A DNA stretch of 64,000 nt, from contig NW_020194609.1 in the NCBI RefSeq assembly GCF_002865645.1, forward strand, positions 186,001-250,000, in the 5' to 3' direction. Every line of letters starts with the position of its first letter. Positions within the stretch are counted from its first letter, which is position 1. Shown here one piece after another: positions 33,735-47,410 of this stretch. Source of the stretch: Hyaloscypha bicolor E. Its lineage: Eukaryota; Ascomycota; Leotiomycetes; Helotiales; Hyaloscyphaceae. The notes beneath the pieces were generated by a model that saw only the letters and a list, made by a program, of their open reading frames with translations, searched no databases and was not told where the DNA came from. Made by a program: the position numbers and the translations under genes.

Positions 33735-34863
33735 ATGGACTCAACAACAAGCCTTTCCGAAGACCCGCCAGAGTTACTCAAGAAAAAGATCGTTTCGCGT
33801 TTCTGGCGAAAGCCAGGGGAGGCTGTAATTCTCGAGCACTACGATACTTACTTTGAATATTACAATACGACGTGCCACGCCTTGTTCGTTGGATTCTCTT
33901 CAAAAGAGATTAATACCCTTTCCATCAACTCGCACGAAGACCTACTTCACATGGTTGACGTATTCTGGGAATTATGCAAGGACACACCAAACTTCGACCG
34001 CCCACAGGCACGATCCGCACTCAAAAAGTGCCCAAAGCATAGGAATGAGCCTCAAGATAAGATCAACAACTCGATCGATGTCTTGCTACGCTTGTGGCTC
34101 ACAATTCGAGTACAGAATTCGGACTTTTCGCCCGCAGCCAAGACTCTCCAATGGGACGACACTTCAACAGTTCAAGACTTTCTTACACAACATTTCCCTT
34201 CGCCACGAAGCCACAGTTCTGATCCTGGCTTGCCGCTAGAGAGCAACTTTACTGCAGTCAATCTTTATCGCATGTGTGGGATTCGAGTCTCCTGGACCTA
34301 TCAGCTCGAAGACCATCTGAAATATGACATTGAGAATCGGATCGTCTGTGTCTACTCTCTAAGCCAATGCCTTCTCGATCATTTAGAAAGGTATAATTCG
34401 GGCAGAACTCATGATTTTGAACATTACTGATATGGAAATAAGCGTTTCGATCCTTCCTCGACCTCTGGTAGAAGAGACCTTGCTCTCCTTGAGTATCCTA
34501 TTTCCAAATTGGAATTTCGCCACCGAGAAGTTTCTCCGCAAATCTCAGAAACTCCATCTTCACGATAACCTCTTCGAATACCCTGGCCATGCTCATCTTG
34601 ACCAATTTCACCACTGGCGGGGTCGCCTCTCTCGTCTACAGCTCGAGTTCCAGGCCCCTGGTCCTGGTGTTCGACACATCTGGTCGGATAGGAGGAATCG
34701 GCTGCAGTGGTACACTTTCTGGTTTGCAGTGGTAATCTTGATTCTTACCATTTTCTTCGGCGTGATAACAACAATTTTGACGACGTTGCAGACAATTTAT
34801 ACGTATCAAAGTCTCCAGCTAGCTAAACAAGCTGTGTCTCCGGGAAACGGGCATAGTATATAG
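33735..34863 (+). CDS. Fungal-specific membrane protein, 358 aa, two exons
   Basis: Exons 33,735-34,390 and 34,443-34,863 are joined over a 52-nt intron (GTATAA, TACTGAT branch site, AATAAG). Splicing changes frame and yields LLDHLE-SVSILPRPLVEET. The ATG at 33,735 has an A-rich context. The N-terminal two thirds are soluble, with aromatic and charged segments (FWRKPGEAVILEHYD, DHLKYDIENRIVCVYSL). Then come PRPLVEETLLSLSILFPNWN, WRGRLSRLQLEFQAPGPG and a conserved-looking SDRRNRLQWYTFWFAVVILI segment that runs into one or two membrane helices (about residues 300-340) before a short tail. This layout (ETL..LLFP, then YW..RL, then QWYTFW plus a C-terminal helix) resembles an uncharacterised protein family common in filamentous ascomycetes. 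No enzyme motif is visible and the function is unknown. It is divergent from the trypsin-like gene. Confidence 0.8.
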
Positions 34864-35340
34864 TTATGAATTGAATCGTTAGGTGCTTTTTTTTAAATAC
34901 CATTTGCGATTCGAAGATGTTTCAATTGGAATGGCGCAAAGTAAAAAAAGGCGTGACTTGCCAGCCACCCCATCTTCGCCCAATAATATGTAACGCGGAG
35001 CTATTCAATCCCTCCCCACAATGCCAGCCAGACCTCTCTCTTACAACCGAACCTACACTCGAACTCCGCAAAGCCGTTATCTCTGGACGTATCTCAGTAT
35101 TGAAATTTCGAAAGCCATAATTAAGAGCCACATTTCTACCGGCTCGCACTTACTCAGACTTACGCTAGGGGTTTAACCGAGATCGCTAATTCGATCCCGA
35201 ACCTAAAAGAACGCCTAACTTCCTTTCGTATCAAGAATTGAAGCTTAACCTCTAGTCTTATTTCCAAAAGCTGAAGATTTCTCTTGAATTGTACTTGACA
35301 ATTATAAAGATGTTTGGGATATAGTAACATTCTTGACTCT
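34864..35340. other. 3' flank, no gene recognised
   Basis: Normal composition with only a 67-codon plus frame (34,917-35,120) lacking support. RIP-type sequence begins after about 35,360. Confidence 0.5.
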
Positions 35341-35606
35341 CAAAGTACGAGGGGGGATATAGACTATTTACTAGAATAGTCTAAATAAGAATCGAGTTTT
35401 ATATAAATAAAAATTAATAAAGAGCTTGAGATTATAATAATACTAATTGAAATTATATAAAGTTAGCTATTACTTAATTGATTTACTTATTAAACTAGTA
35501 TTTTAGTTATTTTATATTATAATAAGGTAATATTATAATAGTAGTAAAGAGCTTGAATTGAGCTAAAGGCTATCTGCCGGGCTAAAAGCACTGGCTACAC
35601 GCTAAG

Positions 35607-35628
35607 TCACGTGCAGTGGTGCCACGTG
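35607..35628. repeat. Paired CACGTG sites near the start of a RIP block
   Basis: GTCACGTG and CACGTGAC face each other around a 9-base spacer, and a further GCCACGTAA follows at 35,635. They lie in an unmutated patch of about 80 bp (35,570-35,650) between AT-rich sequence. This may be the end of a hAT-like element (CAGTGGTG occurs at 35,613), but no partner end was found. Confidence 0.45.
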
Positions 35629-36169
35629 ACTGGTGCCACGTAATATTTTAGCTAATTTTACTTTTTTTTATAAAATAAGAAATAAAAATCTTTATATTAT
35701 ATTATTTTAGTATTATTATAGTATATTAAGCTCTTATATTTCTAATAATATATAGTATATAATAGCTTATAATAATTAATTATAATTTACTAAATTTAAA
35801 TATAATAAATTTAATAATTAATTTTACTTTATTAATTTAAAAGAAAAACAAACTCGTATTTTTAATAATTTAATTAATCTCGAAATTTAGCTTTTAATTA
35901 AAGTAAATAATAGTTTCTTTTATAAATATTAGTTCTTTAGTAATTTAAAAGAACTTAATTTTTATAATTTAATTATTTTTAAAATTTAGCTTTTAATTAA
36001 TAAATAATATTATTTTAATATTAATAAAAGTAAAAGAACTAATAATTTCATTTTTAATAATTATTTTTTATATATTTATACTTTAATTATATATAATATT
36101 TTCTTCTAATAATATATTTATTAATATAGTTATTATTTCGGGAATTATATATTTAATTATAGAACTTAA

Positions 36170-36268
36170 AAATAATAAAATATAAGTAATAAAATATAAG
36201 TAATAAAATATAAATAATAAAATATAAGTAATAAAATATAAATAATAAAATATAAAATATAAAATATA
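36170..36268 (+). repeat. AT-only tandem repeat
   Basis: Units of the form AATAAAATATAAGT (15-16 bp, alternating AAGTAAT and AAATAAT) are repeated about five times and degrade into AAATAT units. A simple minisatellite. Confidence 0.8.
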
Positions 36269-39200
36269 ATTATATAATTTTAAATATTATAAATATTTTA
36301 ATAAATTTAGGAATTATATATTAATATTATAATATTATAATTCTAATTTCTAAATAATATATATAAAGATTATAGAGTAGAAAGTTATATTAAATAGTAA
36401 AAGAGTTTATTAAACTAGCTAGAAAAGAGCTTAAGTAAAGTATAAAATTTCAGGAAATAAATATATAGATTCTAACTAAGTAAAGTAATTATACTAGCCC
36501 TAACTTAGTAATTCTTACTATAATATATCTTCCAGAAAAGTATAATACTGTATTCTACCAGTTTTACCTAATTAGAGAGCTTTAAAATAGTAAAATTCGT
36601 CTAATATATAAGTTTTATAAAGCTGTATTAATATTCTAATCCGAATAGATTTAGTATATATTATTTCTCCAGATTACTAAATTTCAGGAGATCCCTATAT
36701 AAACCCCCTCTTTTTACTAACTCTAGAGCCTCTAATTAAATACTCTTCTTTAATATTCTTCCAGAAATCCCTTTTCAAGCTTCTAATTATTATAAATATA
36801 ACTTTTATCTTTTTTTATACTACTATTAAATTAATTCCGGCTTGCAAATTCACGGTATTTTTAATTCAAAATATATTCTTACTTTATCTTTTACTAATTT
36901 TAAATAGTATTAAGTAGCTCGTAAGTCTGCTATAAGTATAGCTCTTAACTATTAATATAAAGCTTACTTTTAATAGAATATTAAGGTTTAGATTCCTGTA
37001 ATATCTTCTAATACTTCTAGTACTTCTTTACTAAAAATAAAGAAGTTTATATTAAAACCTTATATTTCTTATTCTACTTATACTAGTTTTAGAAAGATCC
37101 CTTATATAAGTTACTATAAGTTCTCTATATTATTTCAAAGCTCGTTTTAACTTAATATAGTCTTATTTACTCTAAAAGGCAAGAATAATAGTTCTTACTA
37201 TAATATTATTAGTAGATATTCTTATTACTAGAAATATACTTCTAGTTATTTTTATTTAGTTATTCTAATTTCTTATATCTCTATTATATAGCTCTTTCTT
37301 ATATAACTTCTAATTATTAAAAATACTATAAGTTCTCTTTTCTTAATTCTCTTTTATAAATTCTAACTATTTTAAAGTATTTATTTATTTTTAGATACTT
37401 TATTTATATTATACTTGAGATTACTAAATCTAATAAAGAAAATAGTAATAAGAGCTCTTTTACTAAAATTTACGAGGCTATTAAGAAAAATAAGAAATAG
37501 TCTAATTAGATAAAGGGCCTTTTATATAAACTTATTAATATTATAATAAAACGCCTTTAGATCTCTTACTATTAGCTTTTAAGCTCTATTATTTTAATAG
37601 ATTTTATAAATAAAAGATATAAATAAAAGCTTCTTTTTATATTATTTAATTATTTTGATCTTTATTCTAATATTTTAAAGATTTAATAAAGCTTTAAAAT
37701 TCTCGAATTTAAATTAGAATAGATTTTTCATAAATTTATTTATAGATATATTACTTATTTAAAGATATATAACTTAAAAGATATCTTTATTATACTTTTA
37801 ATATAGCTATATATTCTAAATATTAATATAATAAAGCTTTATAGTAATTCTTTTATTTTTTCTAATAATTAGTTAAATAGTTTACTTATTATTATAGAAT
37901 ATAATTCAGAGCTTTCTAATATCTAAATATAGATCCCTAAATAGCTTCTAGAAAGCTATAGTTTTTTTTATTATATAAGTAACTTTATATATTTCTAATT
38001 TAGTTAAAGAAGTAATTATAGAGTTTTATTAAATAGCTTTTTATAATATTAAATCTCTAAATAAGGAAATTATATATCTATAGTTTAATTATCTTATATT
38101 TAGATTATCTATATATAAAGTATTAGATATAATTTATAGCTATATTTTTCTATATTTTCTATTATACTAAATTATAAAAAACCGAGTTTTAAACAGGTAT
38201 TAGAAAGCCTAATCTATAGCTATAAAATATTCTGGAATAGGATTTATTAAGAACTAAGAGAATATTAATATAATAAAAGCTATATCCGGCCTAATTATAA
38301 TTATAGTATAAAGTAGTAATCTAACTTTCTTCTAATATATTTTAATTTAATATAAATAAGCTTAACTATTATATTTCTGAAAATTAATTTCAGGTAATAA
38401 AATACTAGAGTACTTTTTATTTATTATTCTAAACTTCTTAGTAATCTTTTTAATATAGGTATTATAAACTAGTTAGAGTTTTTTAGTCTTTTAATCTTTA
38501 ATTATATAAATCCCGAAAAATTATTCTATATTCTATATATTATAAAACTTATAAACTCTTTTAATCTAAGTAATAATTAATTAAATATATGTTTTATTAT
38601 TTTTATAATAAAGTATTATAATATAGTAGGCTATACTTTTTGAAAATTATATTATTTTAAAAATTTTAAGATTTAGGTTATATAATAAAAGCTATAGCCT
38701 TTTATATATAACTTATAGAAATTATATAAGAAAACTTGTTTTTCTATAGTTTTAGAAAATAATTCCTTATAAGTATTTAATTAATTAAGCTTTAATATAT
38801 TATATATTATTTGTATTTTATTATTTATATTTTTAATTTATTATTTTATTATTAAGTTATGTTTTATATTCTAATATACTTTATATGGGTTTTTGTCTTA
38901 TTATAGTTTCTCTTTTATATATTTTATAATAAGTAATATAGAAAGAATAGAAACTTTATAATTAAGATAATACTTTTATAAAGTTCTAAGAAATATTTAT
39001 AAAGCAGATTATTAGTTTAGTAAATTAGGAAAGAAAAGGGCTATTATAATACTTTAAGCCTAAAACTAAAATATTAAAAATATATAAGTATTAATCTTAG
39101 TATTTTATATTAATTTCTAATATATCTAGTAATTTAAATATAGATTAGCTATAAGATATAATTATTAGTATAATATATAAAAGTAATAGAAATAGAAGCT

Positions 39201-39450
39201 AATTATAGAAGAAAAAGAAATAGAGGAAATAAAATAAGAAATATTATACTAAAATAATATAAATTAGACCTTAATTAGAAATAGGCTTTAGTATTTAGAA
39301 ATAAAGTTATATTATTAATTTATATATTATTTTTAGTTATAGTAAAAACCAGAATAAAAGTAATATTAATTTTAGTAAAAAAGCTTATTTTTAAATCCGG
39401 AAAAAATATCTAAAAGAAAAAATATTCTTAATTTTAAATAGAATAGTAAA

Positions 39451-39724
39451 TATTATAGGTATAGTATTTAGGGCTTAGAAAGTAAAATAAAAGATTTCTT
39501 ATAAAGATAATTCAAAGCTAAGAAAGAGAAAACTAGAATATAGAAGGCTATAAGGAAATATATATATCCCATAATATACTAGTCCCGAAAGAATCTAGCC
39601 TTCTAAATATTTCTAATATATTTTAAGTATATTTCTCTAGTAAAGCGGCCACATTATATATATCTAGAAGGCATCTAGTATCTAGTAAGGCATCTCAGAT
39701 ATCAGGTATCTGAGAATTATAATA
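39451..39724 (-). repeat. 3' LTR of gypsy element 2
   Basis: 274 bp. Pairs end to end with 45,864-46,137; differences are mainly C/T and G/A. Preceded by GTAAA. Confidence 0.92.
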
Positions 39725-39999
39725 TTATTTCCTCCTTTATAATAAGCTTATTTCCGAGCTTTATAAAAGCTATTAATTTATCTAATTTTGTATTATACTT
39801 CTTTTTAAAATAAAACTAATATCTCGGATATAGAAGTTATATATAAAAGACTAATATCTTTATTATATAATCTAGAAGGATTTATTATTATTTCTATATA
39901 GTTCTAAATAAGTATTATTTTTTATATAATCTAGCTAGTATTATAGGTTCTATAAAGTTTCTAGTATATTAATATTATTATTATAGAAACTCTATAAAA

Positions 40000-42900
40000 C
40001 TAGAGAGCTATTACTTAGTACTAAATCTTTATCTTAACTAACTTACTAAATTCTATATTTTAGCCTATTTCTTACTAGCTTAATTATAATAATCCATTTA
40101 ATACTATATTCTTATTTACTATTCTCTAGTATTAATAGAAGTAGTTCCGAATTTATTTAATCTAGTAAAGAATTCTAGAAATCTTTTTATAGCTTCTCTA
40201 TATAGAAAACTAGATATATCTTTATAGTTTCCGGTAGTTTTAAGAAAAACAAATAACTATACTATTCTAGAATCTCAAATAGATTCTCTATTTAGTTCCC
40301 TAGCCTCTGGTTTAAATAATTAGATTTCTAGTACTTTATAGTAATTTATATTTTATTCCCGACTTTAAAATTAATTAAATAGTAGTACTTATTAGCTTAT
40401 ACTATATATTATTTCTATACTTATTTTATATAGCCTTAGATAACTTACTATAATTCATATAATTAATTTACTAATATTTTAGCCTTATTTCTATTTAGTT
40501 TTTCCTTAGGTAAGTTAGCTTTAATAAGGAAGTTCTAGTCTAGAGAAATATAAGGCTTATAGCCCTTTTTAGTTATAAATAGAGACTAGCTAATAGTTTT
40601 ATACTAAAGGAAGGCTTATTAATAATTAATTATAGTAACCTATTTATTCTAGTTATTCTAATAGTAATTAATATACGGGTATAATCTCTAATTAAAATAC
40701 TAATTAATAATCTCTATTTATTTATCTGTTTAGAGGTAATTAGCTATAAAGAGCTTGAGCTTTATATTAATTCTCGTATAGAATTTGCTTTAAAAATCGG
40801 ATATAAATTAGAGTTTCTAATCTAATATAATTATTTCTGGAATATCTATTTAATATATTATATAAAGTAAAAATAGAAATACTAGTTATTTAGCTATAAT
40901 TATATCTTGTACTAGAATTATAATTAGGTACTTAAATAAATAATTCACGAATATAGTAACTATATTATAGCCCGATTTACTTTCTAGATAGCTCTTAAAA
41001 TCTATAGTAATATATTACTAGAAGTAATTAAGAACTAGAAGGAAATAAAGCAAACTAGGCTTCTTATTTCTAGATATATATAATTTCCTATAAGTATAGT
41101 AATTACTTAGTATTAATTAATATCCTTACTTATAAATAGCTAGTAATATTACTTTTTTAATAACTAATAAAGCTTTATATATCTAGAATATTTAGAAAGG
41201 AATTTATTATATACTTTATAAATTAGGGTAATTTATAAAAGTAATTCGGAAGTTATTTTGTTCTTTATAATATAGAATCTTTTATAATATAAAAGAAGGC
41301 CGTTTTATAATATCTAGATATTACTTTTAGCTTAGGCTATTATATATAGCTTTTCTAGATTCGGTAATATATAATTATTCTATAGAATCCTATTTATAAA
41401 TTATAAATTACTATACTTAGTAGGAGCTTCTAATAGTACTTTTATAGAGGCTATTATAGTAAAGTCTATTAGTAAAACTTCTAAGAAAATACTTTCTTCT
41501 AGGGAAATTATATTTCTAATAAAGGTATTTTCTTCCGGAAAATCTTTAGTATATATTTGATTTTTAGAACTGAATTCCGAATTAAGTAAGCCAACTTTAT
41601 AAAGTATTACTATAAGCTATAAGTTATAGATAATCTCCGAATTAATCTTATTTTTAGGGGAAAATATTTGGGTTTATAGCTTTTTCTTAATCTAGCCCTA
41701 AGTATTTACTTTATTTTATTTTTATAATAAAGTATTTACTTATTTATTTAATTTTCCAGAATAATATATAAGCTTAAAATAATAGTAAGATAAGAGCTTA
41801 GCTTATTTAGCTTATTAAGAAAAAAGCTTTTTAGTAATTATAAAATACTTTAAGATATAATAATTAGAATAGACCTTAAAAGAAGTATTCTAAAAGCTTT
41901 CTAGCTTAACTTTTTATTTCTTTAGTACTTATATTATAGCAAGTATTTTCTTATTATATATATTATAATTAAGTTTTACTAGAAGTATAATTTTGGAAAA
42001 ATAGACTATAGGATACTAAAGGCCTATTTCTGGATCTTATTAAAAGAGTAGGCTAGTAATTATTTCTTTAGATATATCTATTTCTATTATTATAGGCAGA
42101 TCTGAATTATAGTATTATAGAATTAGAATAGAAATTATAGCTTTCTTTAGACAAGTAAAAATCTCTTAATATTACTCGAACTACTTAAAGGAAATTTCCT
42201 TTTTTATAAATAAGATAAAAGATCTAGTAATTCGTTTATATTCTCTAATAAAATATTTATAAAAGTTATAGAAGCTAAAAAAAAAACTATATATTCTTAA
42301 CTATTTTCGGGAATTACTAGTTATATATTATTTTAATTTTATTAGAATCTATTTTAATACCAGATATAGAAATAATAAAGCCTAAGTACTTTATATATAT
42401 AACTTTAAATTCCGATTTCTTAATATTTACTTAAAGGCTAATAAAATATAAATAATCTAGTACTTTTCATATATATTATTTGTATTCTACTAGATTCTCT
42501 AAGTAAATAAAAATATTATTAAGGTATATTATATAAAAGTTATCTAGATATTTAAAAAGTATATTATTTATATAGTATTAATATATAGCCGAGCTATTTA
42601 TAAGGCCTTTCTAGAAAATATTATATTTATATACTTTATAGTAGATATGAAATATTATTAGCTTCTAAGAGTTCGAGTTTATAGCTATATAATAGAAAGC
42701 TTAGTAAATATCTAATTTAATATAGATCTTAGTCTTAGATAATTAATTTAAAGTTTTATTAATAAGTAGAAAGAAAAATTAATTCTTTTAGATAATATTA
42801 TTTAAATAGTAGAAATTAATATAGAAGTATAAACCTCTATTTGCTTTCTTTATAAAAAGAACTAGTAAAGTAAAGGGAGTCTAACTAGCTTTAATAAAGC

Positions 42901-45500
42901 CTTTAGCTAGATTATTTTCTAAGAAATACTTGATTTCTAGAAGCTCTTAAGTAAATTACTACTAGAGAAATTAATATCTAATACTTTCGATTTCCTTTAG
43001 GCCTTTAATCTAAATCTTATAATTATATAGTTTATAGAAAGAAAGAATATTAGATTTCTTTTTAGAGAAAACAGAGGTATATTTTTTAAGTTCCGGAAAT
43101 AATATCCTCTATAATTACTAAAGCTTTATTTCTTCTAGTTATTAATTCTCTAAGCCAGAAATAGCTTCTTTTTTTCCTAGTTTTAAGTTTCTTATTAATC
43201 TTATAAATAAAGATTCGACTAATAATATTATTTTCTCTCTTAGCTATATAATTAAATACTATAGAAATAAGAATAACTAGATCTAATATTTGCTTTTTAT
43301 TAAAGACTTCTTCCTGCTTCTTTAGCTTTTATTTAGATATTATATTTTAATTAAGCTATAGAAACTTCTTTTCTATAATCTTATATAATTTTCTCTAATT
43401 AGTCTAAAAGAAAGAAGACTACTTTAGAATAGAAGGTTTCCAGAAATAGCTTATAATAGAATCTTATTAATTAGTATTTTTTTAATATTTCTTATTAGAT
43501 TACTTATCTAGCTATTATTATAAAATACTAATAATATAACTAAATTATATGAATTTAGGCTTATTCTTTAGTTATATAAGCCTATATCTTTTATAATTAA
43601 CTAAAATATTAATATATACTACTTATTTTCTACTAAAAATAATATTATAATTTTTTAAGTTTAGAATAATTATAAATATATTAATATATTATTTATTAAT
43701 TAGAAATAAAACTTTTATATATTTCTTAATAAACTTAGCTAGCTTTCTATTAAAACTATATATAATATAGAATAAGAGAAAGAGTTATAATTCTATTTCT
43801 AAGAATTATTTTATAAGCTAAATAAGCTTTATATTAATAAAAGTATAATTATTAGCTCTAGTATTAATAAAAGAAATAGACTTAATTCCTAATTTATTTA
43901 TACTAATAATATAGGATATTATAAAAGTATTTCCTTCTATTAGACAAGTTAAGTTAATCTTTACTAAATCTATATTATAAGCCTCTAAAATAAAGACTTT
44001 CTTTAGAGGTATTTGTTTCCCGGTTTTATACTAGAATTAGAACTTAAATTCTCTAAATACTTTACTAGAATAGTATATTCCGGTAAAATAGAAACTAAGC
44101 CCGGCTTAATTCTAGATAAAGATACCTTAGTTTCCTTATTATATAGAACTAGATAATATCTAATATAGTAGCTAAACTTATTATAATTAAAGTATTTAAT
44201 AATTAAGAGATTCTCGGTTTTTATAGAATATTATTTATATTTATAAGAAAATATATACTTAATAAAAATAATAAATATAGGCTTCTTAGGCTCTTTCTTA
44301 GAAATATACTTCTTAGAAATATAAAAGAATATAGTACTAGAAGTAAACTTGGCTAAAATAGCTCCTGCTTTCTTATACTTCTTAGTTTTTTTATATATAG
44401 CCTTAATTTACTAATTATTAATAGTATAATATTAAATAAAATAAGTAATATTAATAGAAAAGTTATTATAGTATATATATACTAATTTCTAGAGCTTTAG
44501 TAAAAGCTTTTTATTTAGTTTATATTTAATATCTTAAAGACTAATATTGCTTTTTATAAATAGTTATAAAAAGAAAATATAAAACTCCTGAAATATTTAA
44601 CTAGAATATATTTAAAGCTTACTAAAGTTATAGTAAGTATTTTATATTTTATTAGAATTAGAAAATAGCTTCTTTAGGTAAAAGTAGAACTCTGAAAACT
44701 AATAGTACTAATTTAGACTATTTTCGTTTATATAAGAATTAGTTAAAATAAGAGTATTACTAGTAAATTTATTAGAAATATAGATAATCTTGAGATTCTC
44801 TAAGAAATATAAATTAGTATTTCCTTATAGCTTATTTTTAATCTAAACTAGCTAGTTATTAAAAATAATATAATCTCTAGTAAAGAGAGTTAGATCTGGA
44901 AGCTTAGTAACTCTAGTATCTTTAAAGAAAATATAAGATATAAGAGATTCTAAACGGGAATAAGTAAGAAATAATTCGGAATTCTTTTAAAAAAAGTTTA
45001 AAGTAATTAGAGCAGATAGAATAGAAATAGTTAAAGCTATTATAAGCTAATTTACTATAGCTATATAGTATTTACTATTATTCTTAAGCTTAGTATTATA
45101 GAGCTTAGTATTCTCGAAAATAGCTTTATTATAATTATAAGTATTCTTATATAAAATAGCTTTTTAAATATTCTTCTAATAGCTCTTTATAATAATATTA
45201 ATATCTAAAAGTAAAATATTAGGTTCCTTAACCTATTTATATAACTCTCTGGTAATAATATAATCTTTAGTTTCTAGAAGCTTTATAATAAAAGCAAAGA
45301 GTTCTATTTCTATAAACTTGTTTATAAATTTTCTAGAAATACTAATAGAACGTTTGGTTTAGGAAGGGCTACTAACGGGATGACCTAAACTAGTAGAAGC
45401 TTTACCGGAAGCTTTAGTAAAAGTCAATATAGTTCCTAGTTATATAATATTCTAGGAAATTAATGTATTATACTTTTTCTTTATTATATTCTCTCTAGTA
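40000..45500 (-). pseudogene. gag-pol remnant of gypsy element 2
   Basis: Minus-strand frames read through RIP stops show a reverse transcriptase. FLENNLAKGFIKAS and FTLLVLFIKKANRGL (about 42,830-42,930) match the usual gypsy N-terminal RT text. The catalytic box appears as IYLNNIFIYLEN at about 42,500-42,535, where both aspartates have become asparagine (GAT/GAC to AAT). Gag should lie toward 45,500 and integrase toward 40,000. The domain limits are approximate. Confidence 0.75.
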
Positions 45501-45863
45501 ATCTAATTACCGGTATATATATAGGGCCTATAAGGTTATAGAATAGGGCTTAAGAGTAGTAGTCAGGTTATTGGCTTATATATATCTATTACTCTAGATC
45601 TTAATTAAAAAGTAGCCTTTATTTAAGGTTCTTTAATTTTCGGATTTTTGAAAGGGGTTTCTAATATATTACTAGTATATATTTATAAAGATATAAATAT
45701 CTAATTCTTCTGAGAATTCTAAAGCTTTTTGCTTTTATTATTCTAGAATTTATTACTTGTATTTCTAAGATTCCGTTATTTTAGTAGTATTTATATTACT
45801 AATAGTTCTAAATTAGTTTATTTGAAATCCTCTATAGAATTAAAGGAAGTAAGCTTTAAATAC

Positions 45864-46137
45864 TATTACGGGTATAGTATTTAGGGCTTAGAAAGCAAGA
45901 TAGAAGGTCTCTTACGAAAATAATTCAAAGTTAAGGAAAGGAAAACTAGAATATAAAAGGCTATAAAAAAGTATATATATCCTATAATACGCTAGTTCCG
46001 AAAGGGCTTAGCCTTCTAAATATCTCTAATATATTTCAAGTATACTTCTCTAGTAAGGCGGCTATATTATATATATCTAGAAGACATCTAGTATCTAGTA
46101 AGATATCTCAGATACCGGGTATCTGGGAATTATAATA
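45864..46137 (-). repeat. 5' LTR of gypsy element 2
   Basis: 274 bp. Partner of 39,451-39,724, somewhat less mutated (for example TATTACGGG against TATTATAGG at the start). Followed by GTAAA. Confidence 0.92.
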
Positions 46138-47410
46138 GTAAATAGAAATTAGAAATAAAAATTAAAAAGAAATCAGAAATAAGAAATTATATAAATAATC
46201 TAGAGAAGCTTCTAGAGAAAGAAAAAGATATTAAATAGAAAAAAGAAAGAGAATTTAGAAAAATCAGAAAAATTAATAAAATTATATTTATTATATTTAT
46301 TATTACTTTTAATAATATTATTAAATATATCTAGTTTAGTAAAATTAAAAGAAAATACTATAGATATTAAGCTAATAGAATAGAAAAGAAAATATAAATA
46401 ATAGAAATAAAATTAGAAAAGCTATTATTTTATTACTATTATTACTAGAACTCGAATTTCGATTATATTTATTATTATTAACTAGTTTCTTTCTAATTCC
46501 GGTTTCTAAACCAAAAAATATATTTAAATAGGAAATTAGTTCTTTAGAAACCTTATTAATAGAAGTCTTAGATATAGAAACTTTATACTTAATTATAAAG
46601 GAAATTATTAAGATTAATATAGCTGAGAATAAATATATACTAGTACTAGATTTAAATTTATTATTTATAAAAGCTTTTAGAATATTATAGTTTTAAAAAA
46701 GTAATATTTCTATATTTTTAAAATAGTATATAAAAATATATAAGAACTATTATATTTCTAATAATACTAAAAAAGAAAGAATTATTTATTATATTTTTTT
46801 TATTTATAAGAATTAGATTAAAACTATATTAGAATACTATAATAATAATTTAGAAAATTACTAGAAAACTAAGTTTTTTAAGGCTTTATTAAAGGAATTC
46901 CGAAAATATAACTAGAAAATACTTAAAATTAGTTATGATTTTTTTTAATTAAATTATTATATAAGTCTAGAATAGAAGAATCTCTTCTAAATCTTATATT
47001 AATATATTTAATAGATTATTAAAGAAGTTATTAAAAAGAAAAGAAATAAATGAAATTATTTAGTATTAAGAATTTATAAAAGAATTATTTATTTTAATAA
47101 AAGATTATATTTTTAAAAATATAATCTTTAAATCTATAAATATTTCTATTTATAAATATAAGAAAATATAATCTTTAAATCTATAAATATTTCTATTTAT
47201 AAATATAAGAAAATATATAAAAAGATAATAATATTCTATTAATATAAAAAGAAGAAATATTATTTTAATATTACTAATAATTCAGATATATTTAGACTTA
47301 AATAAGAATATTTAAATATAGTAATTTATAATATAGTTTCTAAACTAGAAAATAATTACTTTTTATTAGTTTCTTTTATTATATTTTTTAAAGCTATTAA
47401 TTATATATTA

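Larger units (their letters stand above)
35345..38950. other. RIP-mutated transposon remnants, unassigned
   Basis: Long AT-rich stretch. From about 36,400 to 38,600 plus-strand frames resemble degraded protein, but I could not assign a domain. No intact gene. Confidence 0.5.
39451..46137 (-). mobile_element. Ty3/gypsy LTR retrotransposon 2 (6.7 kb, RIP-killed)
   Basis: 274-bp direct repeats (39,451-39,724 and 45,864-46,137) bound the element, with the exact 5-bp duplication GTAAA on both sides (39,446-39,450 and 46,138-46,142). The LTR ends form the inverted pair TATTA/TAATA (ancestrally TGTTA/TAACA). On the minus strand the purine tract AAAGGAGGAAATAA adjoins the left LTR, and reverse transcriptase reads on that strand (about 42,250-43,000). 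It is inserted in gypsy element 3. All reading frames are destroyed. Confidence 0.92.

Noticed and set aside
35150..35215. tRNA gene suggested by TTCGATCCCGAA
   Set aside because: No matching A-box or acceptor stem at the proper distance.
29789..35340. Secondary-metabolite gene cluster around the MFS pump
   Set aside because: No polyketide synthase, NRPS, terpene cyclase, P450 or tailoring enzyme is visible in the window.
36170..36268. CRISPR-like regular repeat
   Set aside because: The units are A/T-only and contiguous, with no unique spacers, in a eukaryotic genome; it is a minisatellite.
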